NCBI GenBank assembly: GCA_013816485.1
Contig: JACDEI010000024.1
Span: 1 to 64,000 of the forward strand
Direction: 5' to 3'
Source: Planctomycetota bacterium
GTDB taxonomy: Bacteria > Planctomycetota > UBA11346
DNA length: 64,000 nucleotides
Shown piece after piece: positions 1 through 9,107 of this stretch (positions within the stretch are counted from its first letter, which is position 1; each line of letters starts with the position of its first letter). A program made the translations under genes and the position numbers. The notes below the pieces were generated by a model that was not told the origin of the DNA, ran no database searches, and worked only from the letters and a program-made list of their open reading frames with translations.

Positions 1-397
1 TCGACGCCATGATCACCGAAGCGCGACGACACGCCTATAAACCGCGGCCGGGACGATCATTTCCTCGTGTTTCCAAACTGCCGTTCGGACGCACGGAACG
101 GGGTGGGTAAAGTGAACGGCATTGGGGCAGGGGCAGGGGCGGACAGAAAGGGCCGACCCCCAGCCCTCGCTGAGCTGGGTCGGGCTACGCGGGCCGGACG
201 CCGCGCAGGGCGAAGCCGGATGCCCTTTGGGGCATCCGTGGAGGCGTCCTACGCCGGGGCGGCGTACCCGCTTCGCGGTTCGAATCCCTCGTTGCAGGTG
301 ACGACGCGTCTTCGGTTTTCTGCCTTCCGCCCCTGGGACCGCGGGCCACTGGCCCGCATGTCTTTAGCCTTCCACCCTCGGAGTTGGAAATTTAAAT
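1..397. other. Intergenic stretch without a recognisable gene
   Basis: No open frame here has a credible start, ribosome binding site or family resemblance. It contains short G-rich repeats near 125-145 and a REP-like hairpin at 341-357. The first bases may be the upstream region of a minus-strand gene lying outside the window, but nothing proves it. Confidence 0.5.
328..358. repeat. REP-like hairpin repeat, copy 1
   Basis: A CCTGGGA box is followed by the perfect hairpin GCGGGCC-ACT-GGCCCGC (341-357). The same 31 bases occur identically at 45990-46020. The hairpin lies just past the 3' end of the lipoprotein gene, a usual place for REP-type repeats, and may protect or terminate its mRNA. 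Confidence 0.7.
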
Positions 398-832
398 CTA
401 AGGCGATGGACGAACGAAGGGGATCTTTACCTTGTATCGCCCATTGATCGAAGCCGGGCCGCCATTCCAAAGGAGCTGCAGTTCGACGCCATCGCGGAAG
501 ATGGCGATCCATCCACCGTCGATTTCCTTTACCTCCTGATGATCGCGGATGAACACGCGGACCTCAGTATATTTCAGCGTTTTGACAGGTCGTTCAGGGA
601 GATTTGTCTGCAAGTCGTAGTCACTCGGGTTGTAACGGTAGTCGCCCGGCGGCAGCGTGATGGTGATCGTCTGGTGCAGGGTCGCAGGCCAAGGACGAAG
701 CTCTTCACGGATGATCAGACGGTTGTCTGGATCTCTGCTCGTTTCGACCCGCACGGCATGATGCGTACATCCAGTGAACAAGAGCAGGCATGCTGTTACG
801 ACGATGACGCTATTCGTGCGGGGAATGATCAT
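398..832 (-). CDS. Small predicted lipoprotein
   Basis: A 144-residue protein with a hydrophobic N-terminal segment ending in the lipobox LFTGC at about residues 18-22, so it is probably acylated on Cys22 and anchored in a membrane facing the periplasm. The mature part is hydrophilic and rich in predicted beta segments (for example QTITITLPPGDYRY and YTEVRVFIRDHQ). I do not recognise a family. It lies downstream of the 874-2097 gene on the same strand with about 40 bases between, so the two may be co-transcribed. Confidence 0.7.
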   Translation of the reverse strand: MIIPRTNSVIVVTACLLLFTGCTHHAVRVETSRDPDNRLIIREELRPWPATLHQTITITLPPGDYRYNPSDYDLQTNLPERPVKTLKYTEVRVFIRDHQEVKEIDGGWIAIFRDGVELQLLWNGGPASINGRYKVKIPFVRPSP

Positions 833-873
833 TGGACCTCGACGTGATGCATCGGATGACAGAGCCTCTCGAC

Positions 874-2097
874 TCAGTCGAGTTTGGCCGGCAGGCCTTC
901 AACCGTGAACGGAATCTCCGTCTCCGCACTCTGACTCCAGAACTGGATCAGCAGGGTGGCGTCGTCGGGAATGTCGTTGCTGTAAGTACGGGTGACGGTT
1001 TCGCCGTCGTCGCTGCTGCTCCAGCTTTGGCTGAGGGCTTCGCCGTTGGTGTCGATGGGGCGGAATTCGCTGATGCGGTCGGGCCAGCCGCTGGGGCTGC
1101 GCATGATGAGGTTGTTGTCCTGGTCGCGCTCGAAGGCGAGTTCGATGTCGAACGCGGCGAGGGGGATCGATTTTCCGAGCAGGTCGCCGATCGGGCCAAG
1201 GGCGATCTCCAGGAGTTCACCGCCGACGACGGACAGGCGGATGTTACCGGCGAGCGCCTTCAAGCCGGTGAAGGCCTTCTGCGGGGCGGCGAGCGCGAAG
1301 CGGGCGTAGACCTCGTGGCGTTCGCGTTCCCAGGAGGCGTAGCTCTCGGAGCCGAGGTCGGGGTTGGCGTCGATCGGGGCGAGGTTCTCGCCTGTGATCG
1401 CGGTGGCCTCGGTGATGGTCACGCCGCGGCAGGCGTTGGCGGTCCATGACGGGTCGAGGTCGAACAGCACACGCACGGACAATTCGGTGGAGGGCGCGAA
1501 GTCATCGTTGGGATCGCTGCGCTGGATGCGGCGCCGCAGATCGAGTTCAGTGAGGTGGGCGGTGAGCGATTCGGGTAGGGCGACGCCAGCACTCGGCAGT
1601 CGATCATCAGCCGCGATGCGGCGGGCGGAGGGTCCGCTGTTTTCGGATGAAGAGGAACCGCCGCCGAACGCGCTGCTCATCGCGTTGCCCATGGCTTCCA
1701 TCGCCTCACCGAGTGGTGCGACCGCTTCGCGCAACGCGTCGCCCATCATCTCCAACGGATCACCGCCGAAGGTGGCTTTGAGCGATTCATTCAGATCGAC
1801 GCCCCAACGATCCTCCACTGGTCGCACGACGAAGACGAACCGTTGATCACTGCCGTCTGGACCATTGAGTCGTGCCGGCACATGCACGTTGCCCTCGACC
1901 GTCAGTGGTTCGTCGAGCGCGACGCCGGTGATGCCTGGGGGTGACTTCACATCGCCATTGATGCTGGCGAGACAGTCGGGATGCAGTTCAGCGGCGGCAG
2001 CGGCGTTGTCGCCAGCTTCGCCAGCAAGGATGAAGCGGACCACGCAGCCCACCGGGCCGCGATCGTCGGCGTCGCCGCCGGTGATGGAGAAAGACAT
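874..2097 (-). CDS. Hypothetical protein, 407 residues
   Basis: No family recognised. The protein is acidic, has no signal peptide or membrane segment, and looks cytoplasmic. Three parts can be seen: residues 1-110 with a predicted alpha/beta pattern ending in VFVVRPVEDRWGVDL; a low-complexity linker at about 115-165 (Met/Ala-rich, then GGGSSSS); and a C-terminal 240-residue beta-rich part beginning around LPSAGVALPESLTAHLTELDL. Codon use is like that of its neighbours. It is followed by the lipoprotein gene and preceded by the btuF-like gene, all on the minus strand. Start chosen as the first Met of the frame with MSFSITGGDADDRGP. Confidence 0.65.
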   Translation of the reverse strand: MSFSITGGDADDRGPVGCVVRFILAGEAGDNAAAAAELHPDCLASINGDVKSPPGITGVALDEPLTVEGNVHVPARLNGPDGSDQRFVFVVRPVEDRWGVDLNESLKATFGGDPLEMMGDALREAVAPLGEAMEAMGNAMSSAFGGGSSSSENSGPSARRIAADDRLPSAGVALPESLTAHLTELDLRRRIQRSDPNDDFAPSTELSVRVLFDLDPSWTANACRGVTITEATAITGENLAPIDANPDLGSESYASWERERHEVYARFALAAPQKAFTGLKALAGNIRLSVVGGELLEIALGPIGDLLGKSIPLAAFDIELAFERDQDNNLIMRSPSGWPDRISEFRPIDTNGEALSQSWSSSDDGETVTRTYSNDIPDDATLLIQFWSQSAETEIPFTVEGLPAKLD

Positions 2098-2180
2098 GTC
2101 GGCCTCGTTGGAGGTGGCTCAGGATCCACGCGCATCCTGAGCGACTCGGGTCCGTCCGACAAGCCACGGCTGCCGGATGC

Positions 2181-3245
2181 TCAGGGCTTGGTGTCGCCCG
2201 CGGGTGTCGGCGACGCAGCGGCGGGCGTGGGCGCGGGTGCAGGTGCAGGTGCAGGTGCAGGTGCAGGTGCAGGTGCAGGTGCAGGCGTCGGATAGGCGAG
2301 GCGGAAAAGCGCCTCCGCCGCATCCAGGAGCCCAGGGCCCGGATCTTCCAGCAGGTCGTCATCAAGGATCAGCAGATGGCCGTCAGTGACGGCGCGCAGG
2401 GCTTCGATCCCAGGCAAGGCACGCAGGGCGGTGGCGCTTCCCGCGGAGAGCACGATCACCTCAGGATTGAGCGCGATGACATCTTCGAGCGATAATTTCG
2501 GCCAGCCGCGATACTGCTCCGCCGCGACATCGATGAGTCCCGCAGCGGTCAGCACATCGTGGTAGCTGCTGCCACGGGTGCCGCCGTAGATTTCGCGGCC
2601 ATAGACCCCGAGGTAGAGTGCGCGTCGGCGCACCTGCGCTGGCGGAAGCGATGCCGCAACATTGCCGAGGCGGCGGGTGAAGGTCGCAACGAAACGGTCG
2701 GCACGCACATCCGCACCAATCAGCGCACCGATCAGTCGGGCGTTGGGCATGAGTGATTCCACGCCACGCTGTGGTCCCAGATTGCACACCGTCAGTCCCG
2801 CCTGACGCAGTCGGGCGATGCGATCGAGCTGATCCGCCGCGCTCGACACCAGCACCAGGTCCGGGGCCAGTGTGATCACCGATTCCAGATCATCGAGCCC
2901 GGCGAAACGCGGCAGTCCGGCAAGGCGCAGGGCCGTGACACCACGGTGGTAAATACTTACACCAGCCAGGCGATCACGCTCACACAACTCGGCCAGCAGC
3001 GCATCGGATTCCAGGCCGAGGCTGACGATGCGGGTGTAGTGTCCCAGCGGAATCGCGCTGCCCTGGGCATCACGTACCGCCGGACGGCCATCGTCGAGCA
3101 GCACGCGTGGAATGCCGACATCCGATTCGAGCGCCGGGCTCGCCGTGCTGCTCGCGGATGGGCGGGTGAACTGCAACGTGCCAACCGCAGACACTGCCAG
3201 CGCGATCAGCAAGGCGGCAAGATTCACCCCATCGAGCCGGCTCAT
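2181..3245 (-). CDS. btuF: Periplasmic cobalamin/iron-siderophore binding protein, BtuF-like
   Basis: A 354-residue ABC-importer substrate-binding protein of the BtuF/FhuD/TroA-fold class. An N-terminal hydrophobic segment (LAALLIALAVSAVGTL) serves as signal or anchor. The core has the usual arrangement TRIVSLGLESDALLAELCERDRLAGVS, the ITLAPDLVLVSS strand and ALNPEVIVLSAG. Together with the ATPase and permease genes it forms a 4-base-overlapping operon, and the gene upstream is a B12-riboswitch-controlled btuB, so cobalamin is the likely ligand. Oddity: the C-terminus ends in a long Pro-Ala repeat encoded by tandem hexamers. Confidence 0.85.
   Translation of the reverse strand: MSRLDGVNLAALLIALAVSAVGTLQFTRPSASSTASPALESDVGIPRVLLDDGRPAVRDAQGSAIPLGHYTRIVSLGLESDALLAELCERDRLAGVSIYHRGVTALRLAGLPRFAGLDDLESVITLAPDLVLVSSAADQLDRIARLRQAGLTVCNLGPQRGVESLMPNARLIGALIGADVRADRFVATFTRRLGNVAASLPPAQVRRRALYLGVYGREIYGGTRGSSYHDVLTAAGLIDVAAEQYRGWPKLSLEDVIALNPEVIVLSAGSATALRALPGIEALRAVTDGHLLILDDDLLEDPGPGLLDAAEALFRLAYPTPAPAPAPAPAPAPAPAPAPTPAAASPTPAGDTKP
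2239..2280. repeat. Tandem hexamer GCAGGT x7 in the 3' end of btuF
   Basis: Seven perfect GCAGGT copies, read on the minus strand as Ala-Pro codons, extend the BtuF-like protein with a proline-alanine tail. Six-base units keep the frame, so copy number can vary without inactivating the gene. Confidence 0.9.
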
Positions 3246-4168
3246 GGTGATTCCACCGGTTGGGTCCGCGGCTCGGACAAGCGGAAGGCGAGTGCGCCGG
3301 CGGGATCGGGCTCGACGCCGAAGGCCGCGGTGAGGTGGGCCGAGGTCATCACCGCATCGGGAGTGCCGGTGATCGCCACGCGACCCTGGTTGAGCAGCAC
3401 CGCATGATCAGCGACACGCCGGACCTCATCGAGTTGATGCAACGCCACCAATACCGTGCAGCCGTTGGCTGCCAGACGCCGCAAGAGTGCGAGCAGCGAC
3501 AAGGCATGGCCAATGTCGAGCGCGGCGGTGGGCTCGTCGAGCAACAAGGTCTGTGCGCCTCCTGCAAGCGCCCGTGCCACCAGCACCCGTTGCGCTTCGC
3601 CGGCCGAGAGTTCGTTGAAACGTCGCTCGGCCAAGGCGGTGGCGTCGACGGCCGCCAGGGCTGCATCGACCGCTCGGCGGTTGGCACCGAATATGCCACT
3701 CAGGCCACCACTGAGTGCGTAACGACCGAGTGCCACCACCTCGCGCACCGGCAGCGGTGCACTCAGGCGACTGCGTTGCGGCACATATCCGATGAGTCGT
3801 GCACGTGCACGGCGGTCGAGGCGCAGCAGATCCTGCCCGAGGAGGTGGATGCGGCCATGATCACATGGCACCAGACCGAGCGCAGCATTGATCAGCGTCG
3901 ACTTGCCCGCGCCATTGGGGCCGATCAATGCCGTGACCTGCCCCATCGCCACGCTCACTGACACGTCATCGAGCACCACGCGCGAACCCCGCCAGATGGT
4001 GAGACCGGTGATGACGAGCGCTGGGGCGGTATCCCTGGGAGCGCCGACCTCGGTCGCAGCAGGGAGATGCTCGGTGGTGCGCGCTGACGCAGGTGATTCC
4101 GCGGCAGGCTCCGACGGCGGCACGTCCGGAGGAACGCCATCAGCGTTCGGTGGTGTCTCGTCGCTCAT
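3242..4168 (-). CDS. btuD: Cobalamin/iron-complex ABC transporter ATPase, BtuD/FecE type
   Basis: ATP-binding subunit that powers import through the FecCD-type permease encoded just upstream. Walker A GPNGAGKST, signature LSAGEAQR, Walker B LLLDEPT and switch His in VALHQLD are all present, so it should be active. Before the ATPase domain is an unusual Pro/Ala/Glu-rich leader of about 55 residues, probably disordered. The stop and the btuF start overlap by four bases (ATGA), and its own start overlaps the permease stop in the same way, so all three are translationally coupled. Confidence 0.9.
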   Translation of the reverse strand: MSDETPPNADGVPPDVPPSEPAAESPASARTTEHLPAATEVGAPRDTAPALVITGLTIWRGSRVVLDDVSVSVAMGQVTALIGPNGAGKSTLINAALGLVPCDHGRIHLLGQDLLRLDRRARARLIGYVPQRSRLSAPLPVREVVALGRYALSGGLSGIFGANRRAVDAALAAVDATALAERRFNELSAGEAQRVLVARALAGGAQTLLLDEPTAALDIGHALSLLALLRRLAANGCTVLVALHQLDEVRRVADHAVLLNQGRVAITGTPDAVMTSAHLTAAFGVEPDPAGALAFRLSEPRTQPVESP

Positions 4169-5142
4169 GCCAACTCCCGGTGCGAACGCAGCAGCACGAC
4201 GATAAACAGCGGTGCACCGATCAGCCCAGTGACGACGCCGAGCGGCAGCTCACCAGTGGTCGGTAGTGCACGGGCGAGATTGTCGCAGGCGACCAAGAAC
4301 ACCGCACCACCGAGCGCGGACGCTGGCAGCAAACGACGATGGGTCACACCCACCAAACCACGCATAACGTGCGGCACGATCAGACCGACAAACACTGCCG
4401 CACCACCGAGCGCCACTGCCGCAGCGGTGAGCGTCGCGGTCCAGATCAGCGCCCAGCGGCGCACCTGGGGTACATCCACACCGAGCGCGGCGGCCTCGTG
4501 TTCACCCGACAGCAGCACGTCGAGTGGACGACCCCAGCCCCACGCGCACAGACCAGCGATGAACACCAAGGGCGCACCGAGTGCGAGTTGCGCCGGCCCG
4601 GTGCCATCGACACCACCCAGGCTGAGTCCCTGGAGCGCACGCATCAGTTCCCACTGATCACGGCTGAGGCTGGTCAGCAACGTCCCGGCCGAAGAACCCA
4701 ACGCGGCGAGCAGGAACCCGACCACCAGCACGGTGGTGAGTCCGCTCGCGCGTTCGGCCAACCACAACAACGCCGCAAGCGCAGCGGCAGCACCAATCAG
4801 ACAACCGATTGGTAACAACAGCTCCGCTGGCAACCACACCGGCAACGCCGCACCGGCCAGCACCACCAGCACCAGCACGATCTGTCCGCCGAGCAACGCG
4901 AACGCGGTGGTGCCGAGCAGATCCGGACTGGCGAGCGGATTGCGGAACAGGCCCTGCATCAGCACGCCACCCATGCCCAGCGCAGCGCCGGCAAGTGCGG
5001 CAGCGGCGATGCGCCACGTGCGCAGTTCGAGGAACACCGCACCGTTCTGGCCCGACAGATCGCCGCGTCCGATGCTGAGGCCGAGCACGGCGATCACGCC
5101 GAGCAACAGGGCGGCACCAATAAAGATCAGCGTGGTACGCAT
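4165..5142 (-). CDS. btuC: Cobalamin/iron-complex ABC transporter permease, BtuC/FecCD type
   Basis: Inner-membrane permease of 325 residues with the FecCD family pattern: about ten hydrophobic segments, the RLPR-region equivalent LRTWRIAAAALAGAALGMGGVLMQGLFRNPLASPDLLG near the N-terminus, and the C-terminal GLIVPHVMRGLVGVTHRRLLPASALGGA followed by GELPLGVVTGLIGAPLFIVVLLR. It pairs with the ATPase and binding protein encoded downstream. The gene begins 60 bases after btuB and probably shares its riboswitch-controlled transcript. Confidence 0.92.
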   Translation of the reverse strand: MRTTLIFIGAALLLGVIAVLGLSIGRGDLSGQNGAVFLELRTWRIAAAALAGAALGMGGVLMQGLFRNPLASPDLLGTTAFALLGGQIVLVLVVLAGAALPVWLPAELLLPIGCLIGAAAALAALLWLAERASGLTTVLVVGFLLAALGSSAGTLLTSLSRDQWELMRALQGLSLGGVDGTGPAQLALGAPLVFIAGLCAWGWGRPLDVLLSGEHEAAALGVDVPQVRRWALIWTATLTAAAVALGGAAVFVGLIVPHVMRGLVGVTHRRLLPASALGGAVFLVACDNLARALPTTGELPLGVVTGLIGAPLFIVVLLRSHRELA

Positions 5143-5202
5143 TCGTGGTCAGTCTGGCGCAGCCGCCGGCCACTGAAAGCCATGGTCGGCATGGTCGACC
5201 GC

Positions 5203-7152
5203 TTAGAAGGTCGCACGCACGCCGCCATACGCCGCACGCCTGGGCGTGGCGTAGCTGGGCTGGATCTCGTAGTCCTCGTCGAGCAAGTTGTCGGCGCGGC
5301 CGTAGATCTCCCAGTTCCTGGAGATCGCCCAACCGGCGCTGGCACCGACCACAGTGTAGGGTGGCAAGTCCTGGCCACCGGAGAGGCGCGACCACTGGCG
5401 TTCGGCATACAGACGCAGCCAGCCGTCGAACACGCGTCCGGTGCCGGCGATCATCAGCTTGTGATCCGGCAGTTGTGGCAACGACGCACCGTCGCCGTCG
5501 TCGCTGTCCTGCCACGTATAGGTTGCTGCGATGCCGCCGTGGGTGCCGTTCCAAGCCAGCGCGTTCTCGATGCCGTGGATGCGCGCATCGCTGGGCAGGT
5601 TGATGCTGACGAAGGTGTTCGGATCGAAGGTGATGGCGTCCTTGTAACGCGTGAGGAAGCCGGTGTTGGTCAGCGACCAGCCGCTGCCGGCCGGACGGAT
5701 GGTGTGTCCCAGGTCGGCGCTCAGCGAGGTCTGCGGTTCGAGGTCGGGATTGCCGTAGAACGGGTCGTAGAGTTCGTAGAGCGACGGCGCACGGAAGCCG
5801 CTGCCGGCCGAAGCGAAGACCTTGTACTGCTGCTCGAACCAGAAGGTCGCCGCACCGACACGCCAGGTGTCGGCATCGCCTTCACGGCTGTGGTCATCAT
5901 GCCGGCCGGTGGCGCTGAGCGCGAGCCACGGCAGGTCGTAGGCCAACGTCAGCCACACGCCGATCAGACGCGCCGATTCATCGATGCTGGCGCTGCCGGC
6001 GGCATCGATCAGTTCTGCCTGTTGCCACAGGCCATCGACGCCGAGGTCGGCGGAGAAATCACCCGGTAGGCCAGCGTGTGCGCGCACGTTGGCGAACAGG
6101 TCGTCGGCGAGAAACTCCTTGGTGTAGGTGGTCTCCTGGGGGTAACGCCGCTCGCTGGCGGTGTAGGCGACATCGCTGGCGATGGTCACCTGCTGACGTG
6201 GCCGCCATTCGCCGCCGCCGGCGATCCGCCACGAGTCGAGTTCCTGCGTCGAGTCGCGATCGTCGGGCGCGAGCGTGAAGGTCGGCGGTGGGAAGCCGTC
6301 GAAATCCTGCGTCGCCTCGACCACGTTGCTGGAGAGGTACAACAGACCGTGCTTGCCGGTATGTTGCAGGCGCAGGTTGGCACCCAGGCGCTCGATGCCG
6401 TCGGCTTCGTGGTCGCGTGGATCGCCATTGGCGTCGGCATCGGTCGCGGTGCTGAAGCCATCGCTCACCAGACCGCCGATCCCGACGACGTAGCCGAGTC
6501 CGCCCACCAGCGGACCGCTCGCCTGGGCTCCGCCGGCGAGGGTCGCATGGCTGCCGCCTTCCAGACGTACGCCCATCCGGTGAGCGCTGGTGGGACGCGC
6601 GCTGATCAGATTGACCACGCCGCCATTGGCCCCCGAACCGTAGAGTCCGCTCTGCGATCCGCGCACCACTTCAACGCGCTCAAGTCCCAAGGGATCGAAC
6701 AACTCGATCAGCGGGCCGTTGTCGATCGCGCTGGCGTCGGTGACCGGGATGCCATCGCGCAGGAAACGCGTCTCGCCGGATTTCGCGCCGCGCAGGCGGA
6801 CCTGGGTGGTGCCGGCGAAACCGCCGCCGGTCTGGTTGACATCCACACCGGGCAAGCCGCGCAGCCAGTCATGGATGAATGGTTGGTAACCGCGTTCACG
6901 CACCTCTTCCTGACCCACCACGTCGATGCTGGCAAAGGTGCGGTCCTTGACCGTTTCGCGGCGATCGGCGGTGACCACCAGCGCCTGGTCATCCGCGTGC
7001 TCGTCGACCAGCGTCGGCGTCGCCGGCGGTGCGATGGGGACCTCCGCCGCGCTCACAGAAGTGATGAGGGAGAAAGGACTCGCCAGGACGGCGAGCAACG
7101 GAACCAGGGATTGCAGACGCACGACATCGCTCCACGGCCAGCCACGGGCCAT
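5203..7152 (-). CDS. btuB: TonB-dependent outer-membrane cobalamin receptor
   Basis: A 649-residue receptor that takes up vitamin B12 across the outer membrane using TonB energy. Seen in order: signal peptide ending about SVSAA (residue 36), a TonB-box-like segment DQALVVTADRRE, the plug domain (FIHDWLRGLPGVDVNQTGGG, TQVRLRGAKSGETRFLRDGIPV, VEVVRGSQSGLYGSGANGGVVNLI) and a beta-barrel ending in the aromatic terminal strand YGGVRATF. It follows a cobalamin riboswitch and precedes the btuCDF-type genes, which is strong contextual support for the substrate. Confidence 0.93.
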   Translation of the reverse strand: MARGWPWSDVVRLQSLVPLLAVLASPFSLITSVSAAEVPIAPPATPTLVDEHADDQALVVTADRRETVKDRTFASIDVVGQEEVRERGYQPFIHDWLRGLPGVDVNQTGGGFAGTTQVRLRGAKSGETRFLRDGIPVTDASAIDNGPLIELFDPLGLERVEVVRGSQSGLYGSGANGGVVNLISARPTSAHRMGVRLEGGSHATLAGGAQASGPLVGGLGYVVGIGGLVSDGFSTATDADANGDPRDHEADGIERLGANLRLQHTGKHGLLYLSSNVVEATQDFDGFPPPTFTLAPDDRDSTQELDSWRIAGGGEWRPRQQVTIASDVAYTASERRYPQETTYTKEFLADDLFANVRAHAGLPGDFSADLGVDGLWQQAELIDAAGSASIDESARLIGVWLTLAYDLPWLALSATGRHDDHSREGDADTWRVGAATFWFEQQYKVFASAGSGFRAPSLYELYDPFYGNPDLEPQTSLSADLGHTIRPAGSGWSLTNTGFLTRYKDAITFDPNTFVSINLPSDARIHGIENALAWNGTHGGIAATYTWQDSDDGDGASLPQLPDHKLMIAGTGRVFDGWLRLYAERQWSRLSGGQDLPPYTVVGASAGWAISRNWEIYGRADNLLDEDYEIQPSYATPRRAAYGGVRATF

Positions 7153-7292
7153 CGGGGTGAACGGCCAGCAGACGACGTGTCCGCTGTACCCATGCGATGC
7201 ATCGAGGTGGAATGGAGCCGTGCCACGTGATCACCGCAGAGCAGTGATCGCGTGACTGGCCGTACCCCGTTCCACGAGGGTAGCGCCGCAAG

Positions 7293-7455
7293 GCCCAGGC
7301 AGGTCTCCTGACTTCCGGATCAGCCTGCCTCAGCGCCTTCCCGCATCACTGATGTAGTGGTGCAGTGGCTCGTGCTGAGCAGTCCCCGGTTACAGTGGCG
7401 GGTCCGCGCCGGAATTGCCGCGTTTGCACGCAGCGCACCGGCTTCCCTTTTCACC
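7293..7455 (-). promoter_or_regulatory. Cobalamin riboswitch controlling btuB
   Basis: Read on the minus strand, the element starts with AAAAGGGAAGCCGGTGCG, has the B12 box CCCGCCACTGTAA followed by CCGGGGA, a second GCCACTG, the GGGAAGGCGC segment and the closing AGTCAGGAGACCTGCCT (complement of 7301-7317). These are the hallmark conserved blocks of class I cobalamin riboswitches in the correct order. It ends about 140 bases before the btuB start and should repress the whole uptake operon when B12 is plentiful. Confidence 0.96.
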
Positions 7456-7524
7456 AACGCGCGTACGCGTCGGCACCTAGGCGGGCGGAGGTGTAGGGAG
7501 CGACTATGTCCTCGCAAGTCCGAT

Positions 7525-7573
7525 GTCCGATGTGCGATGTCCTGCCTTCGACATCGGACATCGCACATCGGAC
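7525..7573. repeat. Inverted short-repeat array, unit GATGTSC (7 bp)
   Basis: An 18-base perfect inverted repeat (7525-7542 and 7556-7573) around a 13-base loop. The left arm reads as successive 7-mers GATGTCC, GATGTGC, GATGTCC; the right arm is the reverse complement. It is the first of the intergenic inverted arrays in this window and sits between the riboswitch and the plus-strand gene at 7630. Confidence 0.85.
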
Positions 7574-7629
7574 GGAAGTCGACCGATCTACACATTGCCC
7601 GCCAATTACCGCACTTCACACTAGGCCCC

Positions 7630-9003
7630 ATGTCCGACCTTCTCGATCGCCAACTCGATCGCCTGCATCGGCAGCGACGTCTCCAACGCGCGTTCGACCA
7701 CCTGCTGCCGGCGCTTGGTCTGGGCCTGGGTGCCGCGGCGTTGGCGGTGATGGTGGTGCGTCTGGCGATCCCTGGAGCCGACTGGCTGGCGCTGCCGTTG
7801 GCTGCCGCCGGCTTGCTCGCTCCCATCCTGGTGGTGCCGCGCGCGTTCGCTGTGCGGGATGAACGGGCGATGCTGATGGGTCATCTCGATCGTGGATGTT
7901 CCGCGCAGGGCTTGGCGATGGCGCTCGCGGCGTTGCCGGCATCACAACGTGATGGCGACTGGATGGCGCGTCTGCGCCGTCCGCTGGAAGACCTCGCGCT
8001 GCCGCCGCTACGCTGGGCGGCGGGTCGTGGTGCGTTGTTCGCCGTGGTCTGCCTGCTGGTGGCGCTGGCGTTGCCGCAGCGTGACCTCGTCGCGTCCTTG
8101 CCGACTGTGGTCGGGAGTTTCTTTCGCCAAGCGAGCGAGCGTGTTGCGGCGCTGGAACAGGCGGGCGTCATCCCGCCGGCGGAGAGCGAACAGGCGCGCA
8201 CTGATCTGGCGCACCTCCAGGAGCGCGCCACCGATCAGGGCATGGACCAACCGACCTGGGAAGCGCTCGACCGCATCAGACAGCGGCTTGATCGCAGCGT
8301 GAGCGCGACCAATCAGCGGCTGGCGCAGTCATTGGCGCTCAGCCAGTCCGTCGCCCAGGCGCCCGACCAGGCACCCAAGTCGCAGGATGGCGCACGGCTG
8401 GCGCAGGCGGTGGCGGAACTCGCGACCCGTGCGCCTGGGCTGGTGCCGAAACTCCCGGCAGGTGCCGGCGAGGAGGAGCTGGCCGCCGCCTTGGCGCAAG
8501 CTGCCGCCGCCGGTGCCCTCAGCGCGGAGCAGGCAGAGGCGGTCAAGCAGCTCGGCCTGCTGCGACCACAAGCCGGTCGTCGGCTCGACGCCGCGCAGGC
8601 ACGTAAACTCGGTGAACATCTGGCGAAGGAATTGGCCAAGGCCCGTGAAGCGCTGAAAAAGCTCGGTGAATGTCAGGGCGGAGATGACGATGGTGGCAGA
8701 CCGAATCGTCCAGGTCGTGGCGGAGTCATCCGTGGTCCTGGGCATACCGATCTGACCTGGAACGATCCGCTGCGCACCCACGGTGGCGGCGTCGAAGGCC
8801 TGCCGGCCGGCGCACAACTCAATCCCGATGGCTCGGTCACGCTCGCGGAACAGGTGCGCGATGCGGAGATCGACGAAGCGGTGCAGCAGGCGGCGGTGCG
8901 TGCCGCGGCGCGCGCCTTCGATCCGACCGCCGCTGACGCCCGTCGTGCTGCGGTCGCACCACGTCATCGCGCGGTGGTCGAACGCTATTTCGCCAGCGAA
9001 TAG
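7630..9003 (+). CDS. Hypothetical membrane protein with coiled-coil C-terminal half
   Basis: A 457-residue protein not assigned to a named family. An N-terminal block has two adjacent hydrophobic stretches (LGLGAAALAVMVVRL and LALPLAAAGLLAPILVV, residues 25-75) and a third membrane segment near ALFAVVCLLVALAL at about 140. The rest is Ala/Glu/Gln-rich and helical, then a Gly-rich linker and a short conserved-looking end. Architecture and position recall DUF4175-type planctomycete membrane proteins, but I cannot confirm this. The start at MSDLLDRQLDRLHRQ was chosen because the upstream part of the frame crosses the inverted repeat at 7525-7573 and the riboswitch. Confidence 0.65.
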   Translation: MSDLLDRQLDRLHRQRRLQRAFDHLLPALGLGLGAAALAVMVVRLAIPGADWLALPLAAAGLLAPILVVPRAFAVRDERAMLMGHLDRGCSAQGLAMALAALPASQRDGDWMARLRRPLEDLALPPLRWAAGRGALFAVVCLLVALALPQRDLVASLPTVVGSFFRQASERVAALEQAGVIPPAESEQARTDLAHLQERATDQGMDQPTWEALDRIRQRLDRSVSATNQRLAQSLALSQSVAQAPDQAPKSQDGARLAQAVAELATRAPGLVPKLPAGAGEEELAAALAQAAAAGALSAEQAEAVKQLGLLRPQAGRRLDAAQARKLGEHLAKELAKAREALKKLGECQGGDDDGGRPNRPGRGGVIRGPGHTDLTWNDPLRTHGGGVEGLPAGAQLNPDGSVTLAEQVRDAEIDEAVQQAAVRAAARAFDPTAADARRAAVAPRHRAVVERYFASE

Positions 9004-9107
9004 TCCAGTCGCGATTTGCCATGCCTGCGCACCTGAGCGGAAGCCGTACGGGGCAGCAGAACCCGCGCTTCCCTAATCGGGGGTGAGTCCCTACACCCTC
9101 CCCGCCA

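Noticed and set aside
286-310. A tRNA T-arm-like sequence (GGTTCGAATCC)
   Set aside because: The stem bases do not pair beyond two positions, and no acceptor, D or anticodon arm can be fitted.
2100-2180. A separate small gene between the 874 and 2181 genes
   Set aside because: No start with a ribosome binding site and no open frame independent of the neighbours' shadows.
7357-7629. An upstream extension of the 7630 membrane protein
   Set aside because: It would run through the cobalamin riboswitch and the 7525-7573 hairpin; the start at 7630 fits the first membrane segments.
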